This document shows, piece after piece, positions 45,371 to 55,144 of a stretch of DNA of 64,000 nt. The position numbers and the translations under genes were made by a program. The notes below the pieces were generated by a model, which saw only the letters and a program-made list of their open reading frames with translations, was not told where the DNA came from and made no database searches. The DNA is from Polyangium sp. 6x1. GTDB taxonomy: Bacteria; Myxococcota_A; Polyangia; Polyangiales; Polyangiaceae. The stretch covers positions 62,001 through 126,000 of the forward strand of contig NZ_JARZHH010000013.1 of assembly GCF_029946515.1 (NCBI RefSeq). Direction: 5' to 3'. Each line of letters starts with the position of its first letter. Within the stretch, counting starts at the first letter, position 1.

Positions 45371-46135
45371 ATGACCGACCCCAGCAATTCCGATCCCCCG
45401 CTCACCGTCGTGGGCTCGCAGAAGGCGTATGAAACCTTCCTCCTCGCGGCGCAGGCGCTCCCCGAGGGGGAGGTGCGCCTGTTCCGCGCCGACGCCTCCC
45501 TCGCGTACCACAACATCCGCCGCGCCCTCGACGCCATTGCGCCGCATATCGACCGGATCAAGGAGGAGCTGCCGAAGATCGACGTCACGCAGCTCCAGCA
45601 GCTCGACGACCTCGCGCTCGCGGTGATCTACGCCGCCGCGCAGATCGACCGCTCGAGCGACGGATCCACCCCCGCGTTCATGGAGAAGGCGCGCGCGCTG
45701 CGCGATGTGCTCATCAAATCCGCGGACGCCCTCGCCGCCTCGGGCATCCTCCCGGCGCACGCGGTCGCGAGGATCCGCGAGGGCAGGGGCAACATCGACC
45801 TCGCCCAGGATTGCGTCGACCTCGCCGCGCTCTTCACGAAATACGAGAAAGAGTTCCAGGGAAAGACGGCGGTCACGGCGGCGCAGATTCAGGACGCCGC
45901 GACGGTCGGGACCGAGCTCTTGACGCGGCTCAAGCCGAGGGGGACGAAGAGCAAGGATCCGGCCGAGGAGGCGGTGAAGGCGCGCGATCGGCTGTGGACG
46001 CTGCTCGGGAAGGGGCACCGCGAATTGCGGCGCGTGGGGATGTGGCTGTGGGTGGATGAGGTGGACGAGCATGTGCCGCCGCTGCAATCGCGGCATGTGG
46101 CGGCGCGGAAGAAGGGGGAAGAGGGGGAGGGGTAG
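45371..46135 (+). CDS. Uncharacterised all-helical protein
   Basis: 254 residues from ATG 45371. The sequence is predicted to be almost entirely amphipathic helix (AYETFLLAAQALPEGEVRLF, NIRRALDAIAPHIDRIKEEL, VTQLQQLDDLALAVIYAAAQ, ARALRDVLIKSADALAASG), with a Lys/Glu-rich C-terminus. No signal peptide, membrane helix or catalytic motif is visible. It is probably cytoplasmic. The family is not recognised. It converges on the CHAT-STAND-TPR gene with 22 bp between stops. Confidence 0.75.
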   Translation: MTDPSNSDPPLTVVGSQKAYETFLLAAQALPEGEVRLFRADASLAYHNIRRALDAIAPHIDRIKEELPKIDVTQLQQLDDLALAVIYAAAQIDRSSDGSTPAFMEKARALRDVLIKSADALAASGILPAHAVARIREGRGNIDLAQDCVDLAALFTKYEKEFQGKTAVTAAQIQDAATVGTELLTRLKPRGTKSKDPAEEAVKARDRLWTLLGKGHRELRRVGMWLWVDEVDEHVPPLQSRHVAARKKGEEGEG

Positions 46136-46157
46136 GGAACGGGGCTGGGGAGCCGGT

Positions 46158-49100
46158 TCAGCGGCTCTCCAGGACGTCGTTGCGGTCGAAGAGCCAGGCT
46201 CCCTCGGGCACGAGGGAGTCGAGGGCGGCCATCAGCTTGGGACCGAGCCGCTGAGGATCGTCCAGCCCTTCCTCGTGCGCCCACCTCTCGAAATCTTGAT
46301 CGGCAATCTCCCGCGCCTTGACACAGGCTCCGAGCATGCGTCTGGTGTACCCGAGCAGCTTCTGCTGCTCCGGGTGCTGCGCGCCTCTGGTTGCCACGAG
46401 GAACTGCGCGGCGACGGCGAGCGTGGGGGCATGTGGATGGGCGGGCGTGAGTTTCTGGAGCAGCACAGCGGTCAGCGCGATACCATTATCGACCCGCACG
46501 CCCACGGTATGCGCAAGCCACAAAGCCTGTGTCAGGAAGTTCGCTGCATCTGGCGTGTCTTCCGCTCCCAGGTTCCCCAGAACCGTAGCGAGATCTAGCC
46601 AGGCGCGGACGTGCCCCAGAAGCCGCGCCGCTTCCATGTTCAACGCGCGCTCCCGCTGCAGGTCACCGCTCTTGCCCGCGGCCCATGCCATGTTGGCGAG
46701 CGCCGCGGCCGTGCCCTGAACGTCGCCGATTTTCTCAACGAGCGCGAGGGCCTGTTTCCAGAGGTCGAGCGCGCGCGCCACGTCCCCCTGCTGCGCGATG
46801 ATCCCTGCCATGTTGGAGAGCGTCGCGGCCGTGCCCTGAACGTCGCCGATTTTCTCAAGGAGCGCGAGGGCCTGTTTCCAGAGGTCGAGCGCGCGCGCCA
46901 CGTCCCCCTGCTGCGCGATGATCCCTGCCATATTGGAGAGCGTCGCGGCCGTGCCCTGAACGTCGCCGATTTTCTCAACGAGCGCGAGGGCTTGTTTCAA
47001 GAGGTCGAGCGCGCGCGCCACATCCCCCTGCTGGGCGATGACGCCGGCCATGTTGTGGAGCGTGGCGGCCTTGCCCTTCACGTTGCCGATTTTCTCATCC
47101 ACGGCGAGGGACTGGCTCCAGAGGTCGAGCGCACGCGCCACATCCCCTTGCTGGGCGATGACGCCGGCCATGTTGTGGAGCGTGGCGGCCTTGCCCTTCA
47201 CGTTGCCGATTTTTTCATCCACGGCGAGGGACTGTTTCCAGAGGTCAAGCGCGCGCGCCACATCCCCCTGCTGGGCGATGACGCCGGCCATCTGGTGGAG
47301 CGTCACGGCCTTGCCCTTCACGTCGCCGATTTTCTCATCCACGGCGAGGGACTGTTTCCAGAGGTCAAGCGCGCGCGCCACATCCCCCTGCTGGGCGCAT
47401 AGGTCCGCCAGATTATGAACGATTGCCGAGTGCGCTCGCTCCCGCGCATCCGTTTCCTCCGCCATCTTGCATGCCGAGAGCGCTTGCTCATAATGCGAAC
47501 GCGCGTTCGTGGTATCCCCCAGGATCGTCTCGGCGCGGGCCATGGCGTGATGGATCCGGTAATCGTCGCCGAGCTTCAGCGTTTCCTCGCACAGCAGCAA
47601 CGCCTCGCGATAACGAGCTCCGTTTACCCAGCTCGTTGCAATGGCATAGCCCACCTCGACGGCCACGTCCTTGAGGCGCGTCGCCATGGCCAGGCGATGA
47701 ACCTCGAGTCGTCGCTCGGTCGTCACACCCGTCTTCCACCACGCGTCGTACACATGGTGAACCGCCGCGAGCAGCGCATCTGCCTGCTCCGCCGCGGAGA
47801 GCTCCCCCGCGAGCAGGGGCCGCAAAAGCGGCGAGACGAAGTATTGCGCCTCCTCCGCCGCACGCCCCACCTCCACGAGCCCGAGATTCGCCGCCCGCGC
47901 GAGCTGCTCCCCCACGTCGATCCCGCCCGCAATCGCATCCACCGCCGCCCGCGCCACGGGCACCTCGTACACGCACATCAATGCCAGAAGCTTCTTTCCC
48001 TCCGGACGCAGCCGACCGACGAGCGCCCCCAGCACGAGCTCCTCCCGGAACTCGCGCGTCTTCGCCTCTAGCGCGTCGAACAACGCGGCGTGATCCATGC
48101 CCTTCTCCGCGAGCACCGTATCGAGCCGCTCCATCAACCGCGGATTGCCCGCCGATAGCGACATCGCCCGCTCCCGCAGCTCCTTCGCCGCCTCCGCCAT
48201 GGCCGGCAGCCGCGTCGCCTTCTTCTCCCGGTCCGCCCCATGCAACGCGTCGAGCTCGATCGGGGTGAGCTGCAACGGCTTCGGCAACGGAAACCCATAC
48301 CGACTCGTGACGATCACGCGACTCTCCGAGGCCGTATCCCGGATCGCCCCGAGCAACGACACGAGCACGCGCAGCGCATCATGCTTCACCACGCTCGCTT
48401 CATCGGTGGCCTCGGAGAGGTTGTGCTCGAAGTCGTCGAACACAAAGAGCACGGGCTTCGCCGACAGCGGTCCCGTCAGGACCTTCCGAAGCCGTTGCTG
48501 TAGCTCCAGCTTCGGCTCGTTGAGCAGCGCGTTCGTATCGGCGTCGTCCAGTGCGGCAAACCCCCGCAAGAAAGCCTTCTCATCGACGCCCTGAAACCAC
48601 ACCAGCCGACGATGATCCGGCATCCGCTCGCAAAGCCGTGCCGCCAGGCTACTCTTGCCGAGCCCGCCCATGCCCTGAAGCACCACCCCCTCCGCGTAGA
48701 CATCTTCCCCCTGGTGACTCCGCAGCACCTTCAAGCATCGCTGAATCGTGCGACGACGACCCACGAATGCGCCGCGGGGACAGACAGGTACGCGGACGCC
48801 GCTGCTCTCGCGCACGTCGAGGAACTCGTGGTCCGCTTCGCGGCGGTGCAGGTGCGCGCGCCCGGGGTGCTTGAGCGGGGTCACGACGGCCGGGAGGACG
48901 CCGGGACGCGCATAAAGCCGGAGCAGATGCCAGTAGGGCGACTTCGCGTCGTACAAGACCTGCCGCGCCGCCACGACGGCCTCCCCGATGGGCACGCCAA
49001 GCGCGAGCTCCCCGTAGAGCTTCGCAGCCGCTTGCGTCGCGGAGGGATCCCCGACCGGCAGGGCCCAGCCGAGGACCGCGGGCGCACCCTTGGTGATCAG

Positions 49101-49898
49101 CGATTCGCAGAGGGAGGGGAGGTCGCCCTGATCGCCGGCCTGGCCGGTCCTGCAACCGGAAAGGAAAACCAGCCGCGGCCAGCGACCGGCGCAGGCCCGC
49201 GCGATCGCCTCACTGTCTGCGCGCTCCAGCCGCCCGACATCATTCTCCAGGAGGAAATACGGCTTCCCGTCCTCGAGCGTCGCGTGCCCAGTGATATGCA
49301 GCACGTCGTAGTACCCGGGGCCGCCTTCCGCGAGCCTCTCCGTGAGGCCTCGGAGCGTGCCGCTCTCCTCGACCACGAGCTCCAGGGAGCTGCGACCCGT
49401 CGCGGCGAGGATCTTCTTCTCCTCGTCCTCGAAGTCGAGCATGGGCCGTACGTCCTCCGGCGAGGAAGCCATGAACAGCACCCGCAGCGGGCGATTCGCG
49501 GCCTCGCCCGAGAGCCGCGGGCCCTTGACGTGACGGATCGGCGTCGCGGGAGGATACGCGTTCGCGAAGACGAAGACGCCGCCCCGCTGCATGAGCTCCC
49601 ACGGGAGATGGCGCAGGCGCGCGTCGACGTCGATGCGCAGCGCGAGCCCCGGCGTCGTTTCGAGGATGCCTTCGAGCCACCGCTCGGTGGGCCCGTCGAT
49701 CCACTCGTAGAGCCGCTGACCGAGCAAGGCGAGCTGCGGAGCGGGGGCGTGGTAGGCGCCGACGATCGCCGTTGCGAACTGCTGGACGGCTGCAGGATCC
49801 AGCGGTCGGCTCCCGATCTCGCGATCATCAGGCCCGAGAAGCCTGAGCTCGCTGACGCCGCCCCCTTTGTCGAACACGGTCAAGGTGTATGTCTGCAC
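46158..49898 (-). CDS. CHAT protease-STAND NTPase-TPR protein
   Basis: 1246 residues from GTG 49898, which follows GGAGGGAGG. The first 330 residues form a CHAT (caspase-like) domain: catalytic His205 in LHITGHATLEDGKPYFLLEN and Cys249 in LVFLSGCRTGQAG. About residues 395-700 form an NB-ARC/NACHT-type STAND ATPase: Walker A GMGGLGKSSLA (K415), Walker B VLFVFDDFEH, sensor VIVTSRYG. A winged-helix-like linker follows, then at least six tandem 40-residue TPRs at about 810-1086 (GDVARALDLWKQSLAVDEKI unit) and a C-terminal helical region. The design matches conflict systems in which a TPR sensor triggers nucleotide-dependent oligomerisation and activates a protease. Antiphage or cell-death function is inference; no separate substrate gene is obvious nearby. 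Confidence 0.9.
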   Translation of the reverse strand: MQTYTLTVFDKGGGVSELRLLGPDDREIGSRPLDPAAVQQFATAIVGAYHAPAPQLALLGQRLYEWIDGPTERWLEGILETTPGLALRIDVDARLRHLPWELMQRGGVFVFANAYPPATPIRHVKGPRLSGEAANRPLRVLFMASSPEDVRPMLDFEDEEKKILAATGRSSLELVVEESGTLRGLTERLAEGGPGYYDVLHITGHATLEDGKPYFLLENDVGRLERADSEAIARACAGRWPRLVFLSGCRTGQAGDQGDLPSLCESLITKGAPAVLGWALPVGDPSATQAAAKLYGELALGVPIGEAVVAARQVLYDAKSPYWHLLRLYARPGVLPAVVTPLKHPGRAHLHRREADHEFLDVRESSGVRVPVCPRGAFVGRRRTIQRCLKVLRSHQGEDVYAEGVVLQGMGGLGKSSLAARLCERMPDHRRLVWFQGVDEKAFLRGFAALDDADTNALLNEPKLELQQRLRKVLTGPLSAKPVLFVFDDFEHNLSEATDEASVVKHDALRVLVSLLGAIRDTASESRVIVTSRYGFPLPKPLQLTPIELDALHGADREKKATRLPAMAEAAKELRERAMSLSAGNPRLMERLDTVLAEKGMDHAALFDALEAKTREFREELVLGALVGRLRPEGKKLLALMCVYEVPVARAAVDAIAGGIDVGEQLARAANLGLVEVGRAAEEAQYFVSPLLRPLLAGELSAAEQADALLAAVHHVYDAWWKTGVTTERRLEVHRLAMATRLKDVAVEVGYAIATSWVNGARYREALLLCEETLKLGDDYRIHHAMARAETILGDTTNARSHYEQALSACKMAEETDARERAHSAIVHNLADLCAQQGDVARALDLWKQSLAVDEKIGDVKGKAVTLHQMAGVIAQQGDVARALDLWKQSLAVDEKIGNVKGKAATLHNMAGVIAQQGDVARALDLWSQSLAVDEKIGNVKGKAATLHNMAGVIAQQGDVARALDLLKQALALVEKIGDVQGTAATLSNMAGIIAQQGDVARALDLWKQALALLEKIGDVQGTAATLSNMAGIIAQQGDVARALDLWKQALALVEKIGDVQGTAAALANMAWAAGKSGDLQRERALNMEAARLLGHVRAWLDLATVLGNLGAEDTPDAANFLTQALWLAHTVGVRVDNGIALTAVLLQKLTPAHPHAPTLAVAAQFLVATRGAQHPEQQKLLGYTRRMLGACVKAREIADQDFERWAHEEGLDDPQRLGPKLMAALDSLVPEGAWLFDRNDVLESR
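46681..47400 (-). repeat. Six 120-bp tandem repeats encoding TPRs
   Basis: Six in-register units of exactly 120 bp within the CHAT-STAND gene, starting at 46681, 46801, 46921, 47041, 47161 and 47281. Adjacent units are nearly identical in DNA, including synonymous positions. They fall into two subtypes by phrase: GDVQG-TAATLSNMAGIIAQQ and G(D/N)VKG-KA(A/V)TLHNMAGVIAQQ. Confidence 0.92.
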
Positions 49899-50017
49899 CC
49901 GGCCCTCCCTCCGTAGTCTGGAGTACGGTACACGGTGCGCAGGCGGACGCAAGCGCCCGCGAGGGACAGGTCAACGCAGCCCGGGAGCTCGTGACGGTAG
50001 GAGGTTCGCCGGGGGAA

Positions 50018-51238
50018 TCACCCCCGCGCCCCCACCGGCTCGATTCCCCGAAACATCACCCCGACGAACACCACCGCCAGCGCGGCGAGCCCCGCCGCCA
50101 GCGCGAAATGCGCCGCATACCCCAGCGCACCCGCGGAGAACCCGCTCGCCGCCGCCGCGACGCCCGTCGCCGCGACCACCACCGAGGCTTGCACCGTGTA
50201 ATCGGCCGCCGCGTGCTCCGGCCGGCACGATTCCATCATCGCCGTGAAGAGCGACGCCGTCGCCATTCCGCTCGTCAGGTGCTCGATCCCGCACACCACC
50301 GACAGCGCCGAGATGGATACGGGCCGCGACGCGACGAGCGCGTAGAGCAGCACCCCGATCGCCTGCAACGTCCCGAACCCGAGCAGCGCGCGCCGGTATC
50401 CAAGCCTGCGCACGAGCCCGCCTCCGAGCATCGCCCCGAGCAGACCCGCGGCGAACCCCACGCCGCCGATCATCCAGCCGACCTCCCGCATCCCCAGCCC
50501 GGCGCCGTGCGGATCGACGAAGAAGGGCTTCAGCATGCCCGAGGCGAAATGCTCGCCCGCCTTGTAGACGAAGAGCAACCCGAGCCACGAGAACGCGCCC
50601 GGGCGCGTGAGCCAGTAGGACAAACTCGGGCTCTCGCGGGGCGGCGGCGGCGCGGCGGGCGGCTCGCGAAAGACTGTGATGGGCAGCGTGGCGACGAGGA
50701 GCATCGCGCCGAGGCTCGTGAGCGTGATCCGGAAGCCCGCCGCGTCGAAGACGAGGAGCAGGAAGCTCCCGCCGAGGATCATCCCCACGCGATACGCGGC
50801 CACCTGCACGCCATTGCCCCAGCCGAGCTCGTGTTCGTCGAGCAGGTCCACCGCGAGACCGTCGGTCGCCACGTCCTGCGTGGCCGCGAGCAGGTTGATG
50901 CAAAGCACGGCGGCGCAGAGCCAGGGGATCGTGGGGCCGCCCTCCGGCAAGGCGAGGGCGAAGAGCAGCGACGCCGAGAGGACCTGGATCGGCAAGATCA
51001 CGCCGCGCCGCCGCCCGAGCCTCCCCGCGCCGCGCCGGTCCATCAGGGGCGACCAGAGGAACTTCAGCATCCAGGGGAGCGCGAGCAGGTGGCTCAGGCC
51101 AATGGCCGGGAGGGACAAACCCATCCGCTGGAGCAGCACCGGCAGGGCCTGCGTGAAGAAGCCAAAAGGCAGTCCCTGCGAGAGGTAGAGGCTCGAAAGC
51201 AATCCGAGCTTCGTCAGCGAGCTCTTCGGGATCGTCAC
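50018..51238 (-). CDS. MFS permease, AmpG-like
   Basis: 406 residues, about 12 membrane helices. The opening LGLLSSLYLSQGLPFGFFTQALPVLLQRMG and LPWMLKFLWSPLMDRRGAGRLGRRRG resemble AmpG-type muropeptide permeases and related acetyl-CoA/peptide transporters. AATQDVATDGLAVDLL matches the conserved helix 4 motif of that group. GTG 51238 follows AAGGAGG and overlaps the stop of the TetR gene, so the permease is probably translated with, and controlled by, the repressor. An M15-like peptidase gene lies just upstream, consistent with peptidoglycan-related transport. The substrate is not proven. Confidence 0.82.
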   Translation of the reverse strand: MTIPKSSLTKLGLLSSLYLSQGLPFGFFTQALPVLLQRMGLSLPAIGLSHLLALPWMLKFLWSPLMDRRGAGRLGRRRGVILPIQVLSASLLFALALPEGGPTIPWLCAAVLCINLLAATQDVATDGLAVDLLDEHELGWGNGVQVAAYRVGMILGGSFLLLVFDAAGFRITLTSLGAMLLVATLPITVFREPPAAPPPPRESPSLSYWLTRPGAFSWLGLLFVYKAGEHFASGMLKPFFVDPHGAGLGMREVGWMIGGVGFAAGLLGAMLGGGLVRRLGYRRALLGFGTLQAIGVLLYALVASRPVSISALSVVCGIEHLTSGMATASLFTAMMESCRPEHAAADYTVQASVVVAATGVAAAASGFSAGALGYAAHFALAAGLAALAVVFVGVMFRGIEPVGARG

Positions 51239-51843
51239 ACGGCCTCCTTCGTATCGTCCGCAGGCTCGTCGAGCAGGCCCTTTGCCATGCGCTTCGCCGT
51301 GGCCGCGGCCGAGCCCTTGGGCGTGAGGCCGGGCGCCGCCGCGGCCAGCACGAAATACCCCTGAATGGCCGCAAAAAGCCCCGCCGCCACGCCCCGCGCC
51401 CGCCGCGCGCCGACGGCCTCCGCGCAAAGGCCCTCGAGCCGCTCGAGATCCTCGCGCGCCACCTTCTCGTACGCCGCGCGCACCTCCGGCTGCTTCACGG
51501 CCTCCGCCGAGATCGTCACCCACGCGGCCACCGCGGCCGGATCCGCGTCCTTGCCCGTCGCGAGGTACGCGTCGAGGAACGCGTCGACCTTCGCGCGCGC
51601 GCCGCTCGCCCGCGCGATCCGCGCAGACGCCCGCGCCCGCGCCCGCGCCGCGAGCTCGTTCACGCACACGAGCAGGATCTCCTGTTTGTCGTGGAAATGG
51701 TAGTGCACGAGCCCGGGGGAGAGCCCCGCCGCGCGGGCGACCTCCTGGATCGTGGCCCGCTCGTAGCCGCGCTCCGCCATCACGGCCAAGAGCCCCTCGA
51801 CGATCTGCCCTCGACGCTCCTCGGTGTTCGACGGTCGCGCCAT
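51235..51843 (-). CDS. TetR-family transcriptional regulator
   Basis: 202 residues. The N-terminal helix-turn-helix is typical: EERRGQIVEGLLAVMAERGYERATIQEVARAAGLSPGLVHYHFHDK. The helical C-terminal domain (about 55-190) would bind an effector. It overlaps the MFS permease gene, and an inverted repeat GGTTG-AC-CAACC sits about 20 bp before its start, so autoregulation of the repressor-permease pair is likely. The effector is unknown; a cell-wall fragment or drug is possible. Confidence 0.9.
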   Translation of the reverse strand: MARPSNTEERRGQIVEGLLAVMAERGYERATIQEVARAAGLSPGLVHYHFHDKQEILLVCVNELAARARARASARIARASGARAKVDAFLDAYLATGKDADPAAVAAWVTISAEAVKQPEVRAAYEKVAREDLERLEGLCAEAVGARRARGVAAGLFAAIQGYFVLAAAAPGLTPKGSAAATAKRMAKGLLDEPADDTKEAV

Positions 51844-51860
51844 CGCTCACTCCGTTGTTT

Positions 51861-51872
51861 GGTTGACCAACC
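51861..51872. promoter_or_regulatory. Candidate TetR operator
   Basis: GGTTGACCAACC is a perfect inverted repeat (GGTTG/CAACC) with a 2-bp centre, 18 bp upstream of the TetR start, in an AT-richer pocket. Position and shape fit an autoregulatory TetR site. Confidence 0.55.
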
Positions 51873-51923
51873 TATAAACGAAGAGACGACCGAGGTCAAG
51901 GGCGCGCGCCCAAGGCCCGTCGA

Positions 51924-52862
51924 TCAGGGCAGATTCAGGTGGAAATGCGGCTCCGGCCCGTCCCGCTCGTCCATGAGCGTCACGCCCGGTTCCTGCTTCA
52001 CGGCCTCGCGCAGCGCCTTCTCCAGCGCGCCGTCCATGGCCCACGACCGCACGTCGACCGCGCCCGATTTCAGGTGCTTCGACACGTACGTCCCGCGCCC
52101 GATCTGCGCCTCGATCACCTCGCGCATCGCGCGGATCGTCCCTTTTCGTTTCTCCCCGCGGCCCGCGGCGTCGCGATAGGCGTTCCGCACCTCGGTCGCC
52201 GCGGCCTTGTTCTCGTAGAGCGCCACCACGTCGTCGCCGCGCTTCAGCTTGTCGAACATGAGCTGCGCCTGCCGCTGCGGCGTGCGCGTCCCGCCCGTCA
52301 CAACGAGCCGCTTCTTCGTCGCCTTGTGATAACGGGTCGCGATGCGGTCGAGCCGCTTCGCGTTCGTGTCCGTGAGGCGCAGATCGCGGGCCAGCACCTC
52401 CATGTGGTTCGTGCCCGCCACCTTTTGCAGCGGCTCGGGCGTCGCGTCCTTGCCCTCGCCGACGCCGTCCTGCGCCGTGACGCGGAAGCTCTTCACGTCG
52501 TCGTGCCCGCGGCACGCCTTGCACGTCCCGGCCGCGTTTTCGCCGTTCTTCAGCTTCACGTCGAGCTGCTCGGTCGCGCCGCCGCGGGTCACGATCTCGA
52601 CCCGGACCTTCAGCGCGTCCTCATAGCCGCTCTTGATCTCCACGGCGGAGACCTCGTCCTCGTCGTCGCTCTCGTCGCTCGTGTCCTCGGCGGGCGCGCA
52701 CGTCCGGAGCTCGAGCTTCTCGTAGCCCTTGCCGGCCGCGCGCCACGCCGAGCAGCGCGGCGCGTCCCCGCCCCGCGCCTCGCCCGGCGACACGACCATC
52801 CCCACGAGCAGCGCCGCGGACATGCCCCACGCACGCAACCACGTTTCCCGGAGACCGAGCAC
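51924..52862 (-). CDS. Exported M15-like metallopeptidase candidate
   Basis: 312 residues with a signal-peptide-like N-terminus (MSAALLVGMVVSPGEARGG). After an acidic linker and a domain with two short Cys pairs (CKACRG), the C-terminal 130 residues show the D,D-carboxypeptidase/M15 pattern: VVTGGTRTPQRQAQLMFDKL, YVSKHLKSGAVDVRSW (H-x6-D zinc pair) and GPEPHFHLNLP (H-x-H end motif). M15 enzymes cut peptidoglycan peptides in the periplasm. Substrate residues are not otherwise conserved enough to name the enzyme. Start ATG 52862; Met14 (52823) is an alternative. It lies 80 bp upstream of the TetR-permease pair on the same strand. Confidence 0.75.
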   Translation of the reverse strand: MLGLRETWLRAWGMSAALLVGMVVSPGEARGGDAPRCSAWRAAGKGYEKLELRTCAPAEDTSDESDDEDEVSAVEIKSGYEDALKVRVEIVTRGGATEQLDVKLKNGENAAGTCKACRGHDDVKSFRVTAQDGVGEGKDATPEPLQKVAGTNHMEVLARDLRLTDTNAKRLDRIATRYHKATKKRLVVTGGTRTPQRQAQLMFDKLKRGDDVVALYENKAAATEVRNAYRDAAGRGEKRKGTIRAMREVIEAQIGRGTYVSKHLKSGAVDVRSWAMDGALEKALREAVKQEPGVTLMDERDGPEPHFHLNLP

Positions 52863-52982
52863 GACGACATACCTTCCCGCCGGGCCCCTCCGGCGCCGGC
52901 ACAGACGCTTTCGCGCGCCCGCCCGCTGCCACGAGTCGTGGCGGCTGTCAAGCGATGGGGTCCGGGCGCTTGAAAACGCGGC

Positions 52983-54089
52983 TCATCGTCCGACCTTCAT
53001 CACGCTCCCGCCGTCCGTCGCGTCCACCCAGAAAATACACGCCTTTCCCAGCGCGAAACGCGAAAGACCCGTCCGCCCGCTCGCGTGCACGCGCGGCGCC
53101 TCGGCCCCGCATCCGGAAGCGGGGCAGCTCCGGATCGCGCCGTTCGTCGTTTCACTCCAGTACACGCGCCCCCCGGAGACGGCCACGTCGAAGGGTTTTT
53201 CCCCGGCCTCGCTGGGCGTGATCACCGTGGGTCCGCCGCAATACGTGCCCTTCGCACACCGCTGGATCGTGCCGCCCGGCTGCCACGACGGATAATAAAA
53301 CGAATCGTTGTCCACGGCGACGGACGCGGGGAAGACGAGCCCGCCCGCGACGGTCGTCGCGTTCCCCCCGGACGAACCCTGGTAGATCGCGCCATTGGCG
53401 TTGCCATTGCCGAACTCGACCCAGAAGAGCTGGCCGCCGCTCGCGAGGATCGTGTCCGGCCGGAAGAGCCCCGTGGCATAGGCCTTCGGCGCGGCGCAGT
53501 CGCCCGGCGCGCAGCCGTACACGCGCCCGTCGCTCTCCGCCATGCCGCGATCCGTCCAGTAGACCGAGGCCCCGTCGAACGCGACGCGCCCGAGCGTGCC
53601 TTGCGCGACGGAGGGCGCGAGCTTCTTCCGCGTGTCCATGCATGCGTCGGCCGTGCAGGACCAGAGCCCCTCGTCGTCCCCGTAAAACACGTTTCCGTCC
53701 CATACCACGAGGCTGCGCGGCGCGACCGCGCTCGCGAGCGCCTCCGGCGCATCCGTGCCCGAGACGAACCGCATCACCTCGCCGCCCTCCTGGTTCACCC
53801 AGTACACGCCGTCGCTGCCGACGGTGAGATCCGCGGCGCCGAGCGCAGATGCGGGCCCTTCCGCGACGGACACGGGCGTACACCCGCCCTCGGGACACGG
53901 ATCACATTCGAGCACGAGCGCCCCGGGACCTCCGCCCCCGCCGCCGCTGCTCGCGCTGCTGCTCCCGCCGCCGGCCGCGGCGCTCGGCAGGCCCGCGCCG
54001 AGGCGGTCGAGGTCGAGCCAGCACGCGGCCGCTGGGAGCGTCATCGCCGCGAACAAGAGGCCGGGAAGAAAACTTGAGCGCGGGCGCAT
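52983..54089 (-). CDS. Lipoprotein with beta-propeller-like repeats
   Basis: 368 residues. The lipoprotein signal ends in AAAC (lipobox) and is followed by a Gly/Ser-rich linker. The remainder consists of about seven repeats of roughly 45 residues with the core VYWxxxxxGxVxxC or similar (GVYWVNQEGGEVMRF, SVYWTDRGMAESDGRVYGC, RVYWSETTNGAIRSCP, CIFWVDATDGGSVMKV), each with a YW or FW strand. This predicts a six- or seven-bladed propeller. Cys pairs recur within blades. Surface or periplasmic binding protein; ligand unknown. It is divergent from the kinase at 54140, with 50 bp between starts. Confidence 0.78.
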   Translation of the reverse strand: MRPRSSFLPGLLFAAMTLPAAACWLDLDRLGAGLPSAAAGGGSSSASSGGGGGGPGALVLECDPCPEGGCTPVSVAEGPASALGAADLTVGSDGVYWVNQEGGEVMRFVSGTDAPEALASAVAPRSLVVWDGNVFYGDDEGLWSCTADACMDTRKKLAPSVAQGTLGRVAFDGASVYWTDRGMAESDGRVYGCAPGDCAAPKAYATGLFRPDTILASGGQLFWVEFGNGNANGAIYQGSSGGNATTVAGGLVFPASVAVDNDSFYYPSWQPGGTIQRCAKGTYCGGPTVITPSEAGEKPFDVAVSGGRVYWSETTNGAIRSCPASGCGAEAPRVHASGRTGLSRFALGKACIFWVDATDGGSVMKVGR

Positions 54090-54139
54090 GGCGGCAGTGT
54101 AACCCGCTCGCGGCGCGGTCGTGGTAGCCTCGGCCGCGC

Positions 54140-55105
<966 letters not shown>

Positions 55106-55144
55106 GCTTGACATCACGCGCCTCGCGCGGTCCCATCGGCGCTC

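Noticed and set aside
46681-47400. Regular 120-bp repeats that might suggest a CRISPR or satellite array
   Set aside because: They are in frame within a long coding region, encode 40-residue TPRs, and have no variable spacers.
46158-49898. Reading the CHAT-TPR protein as a Craspase-type (type III-E) protease
   Set aside because: No Cas genes or CRISPR array in the window, and a STAND ATPase separates the CHAT and TPR parts.
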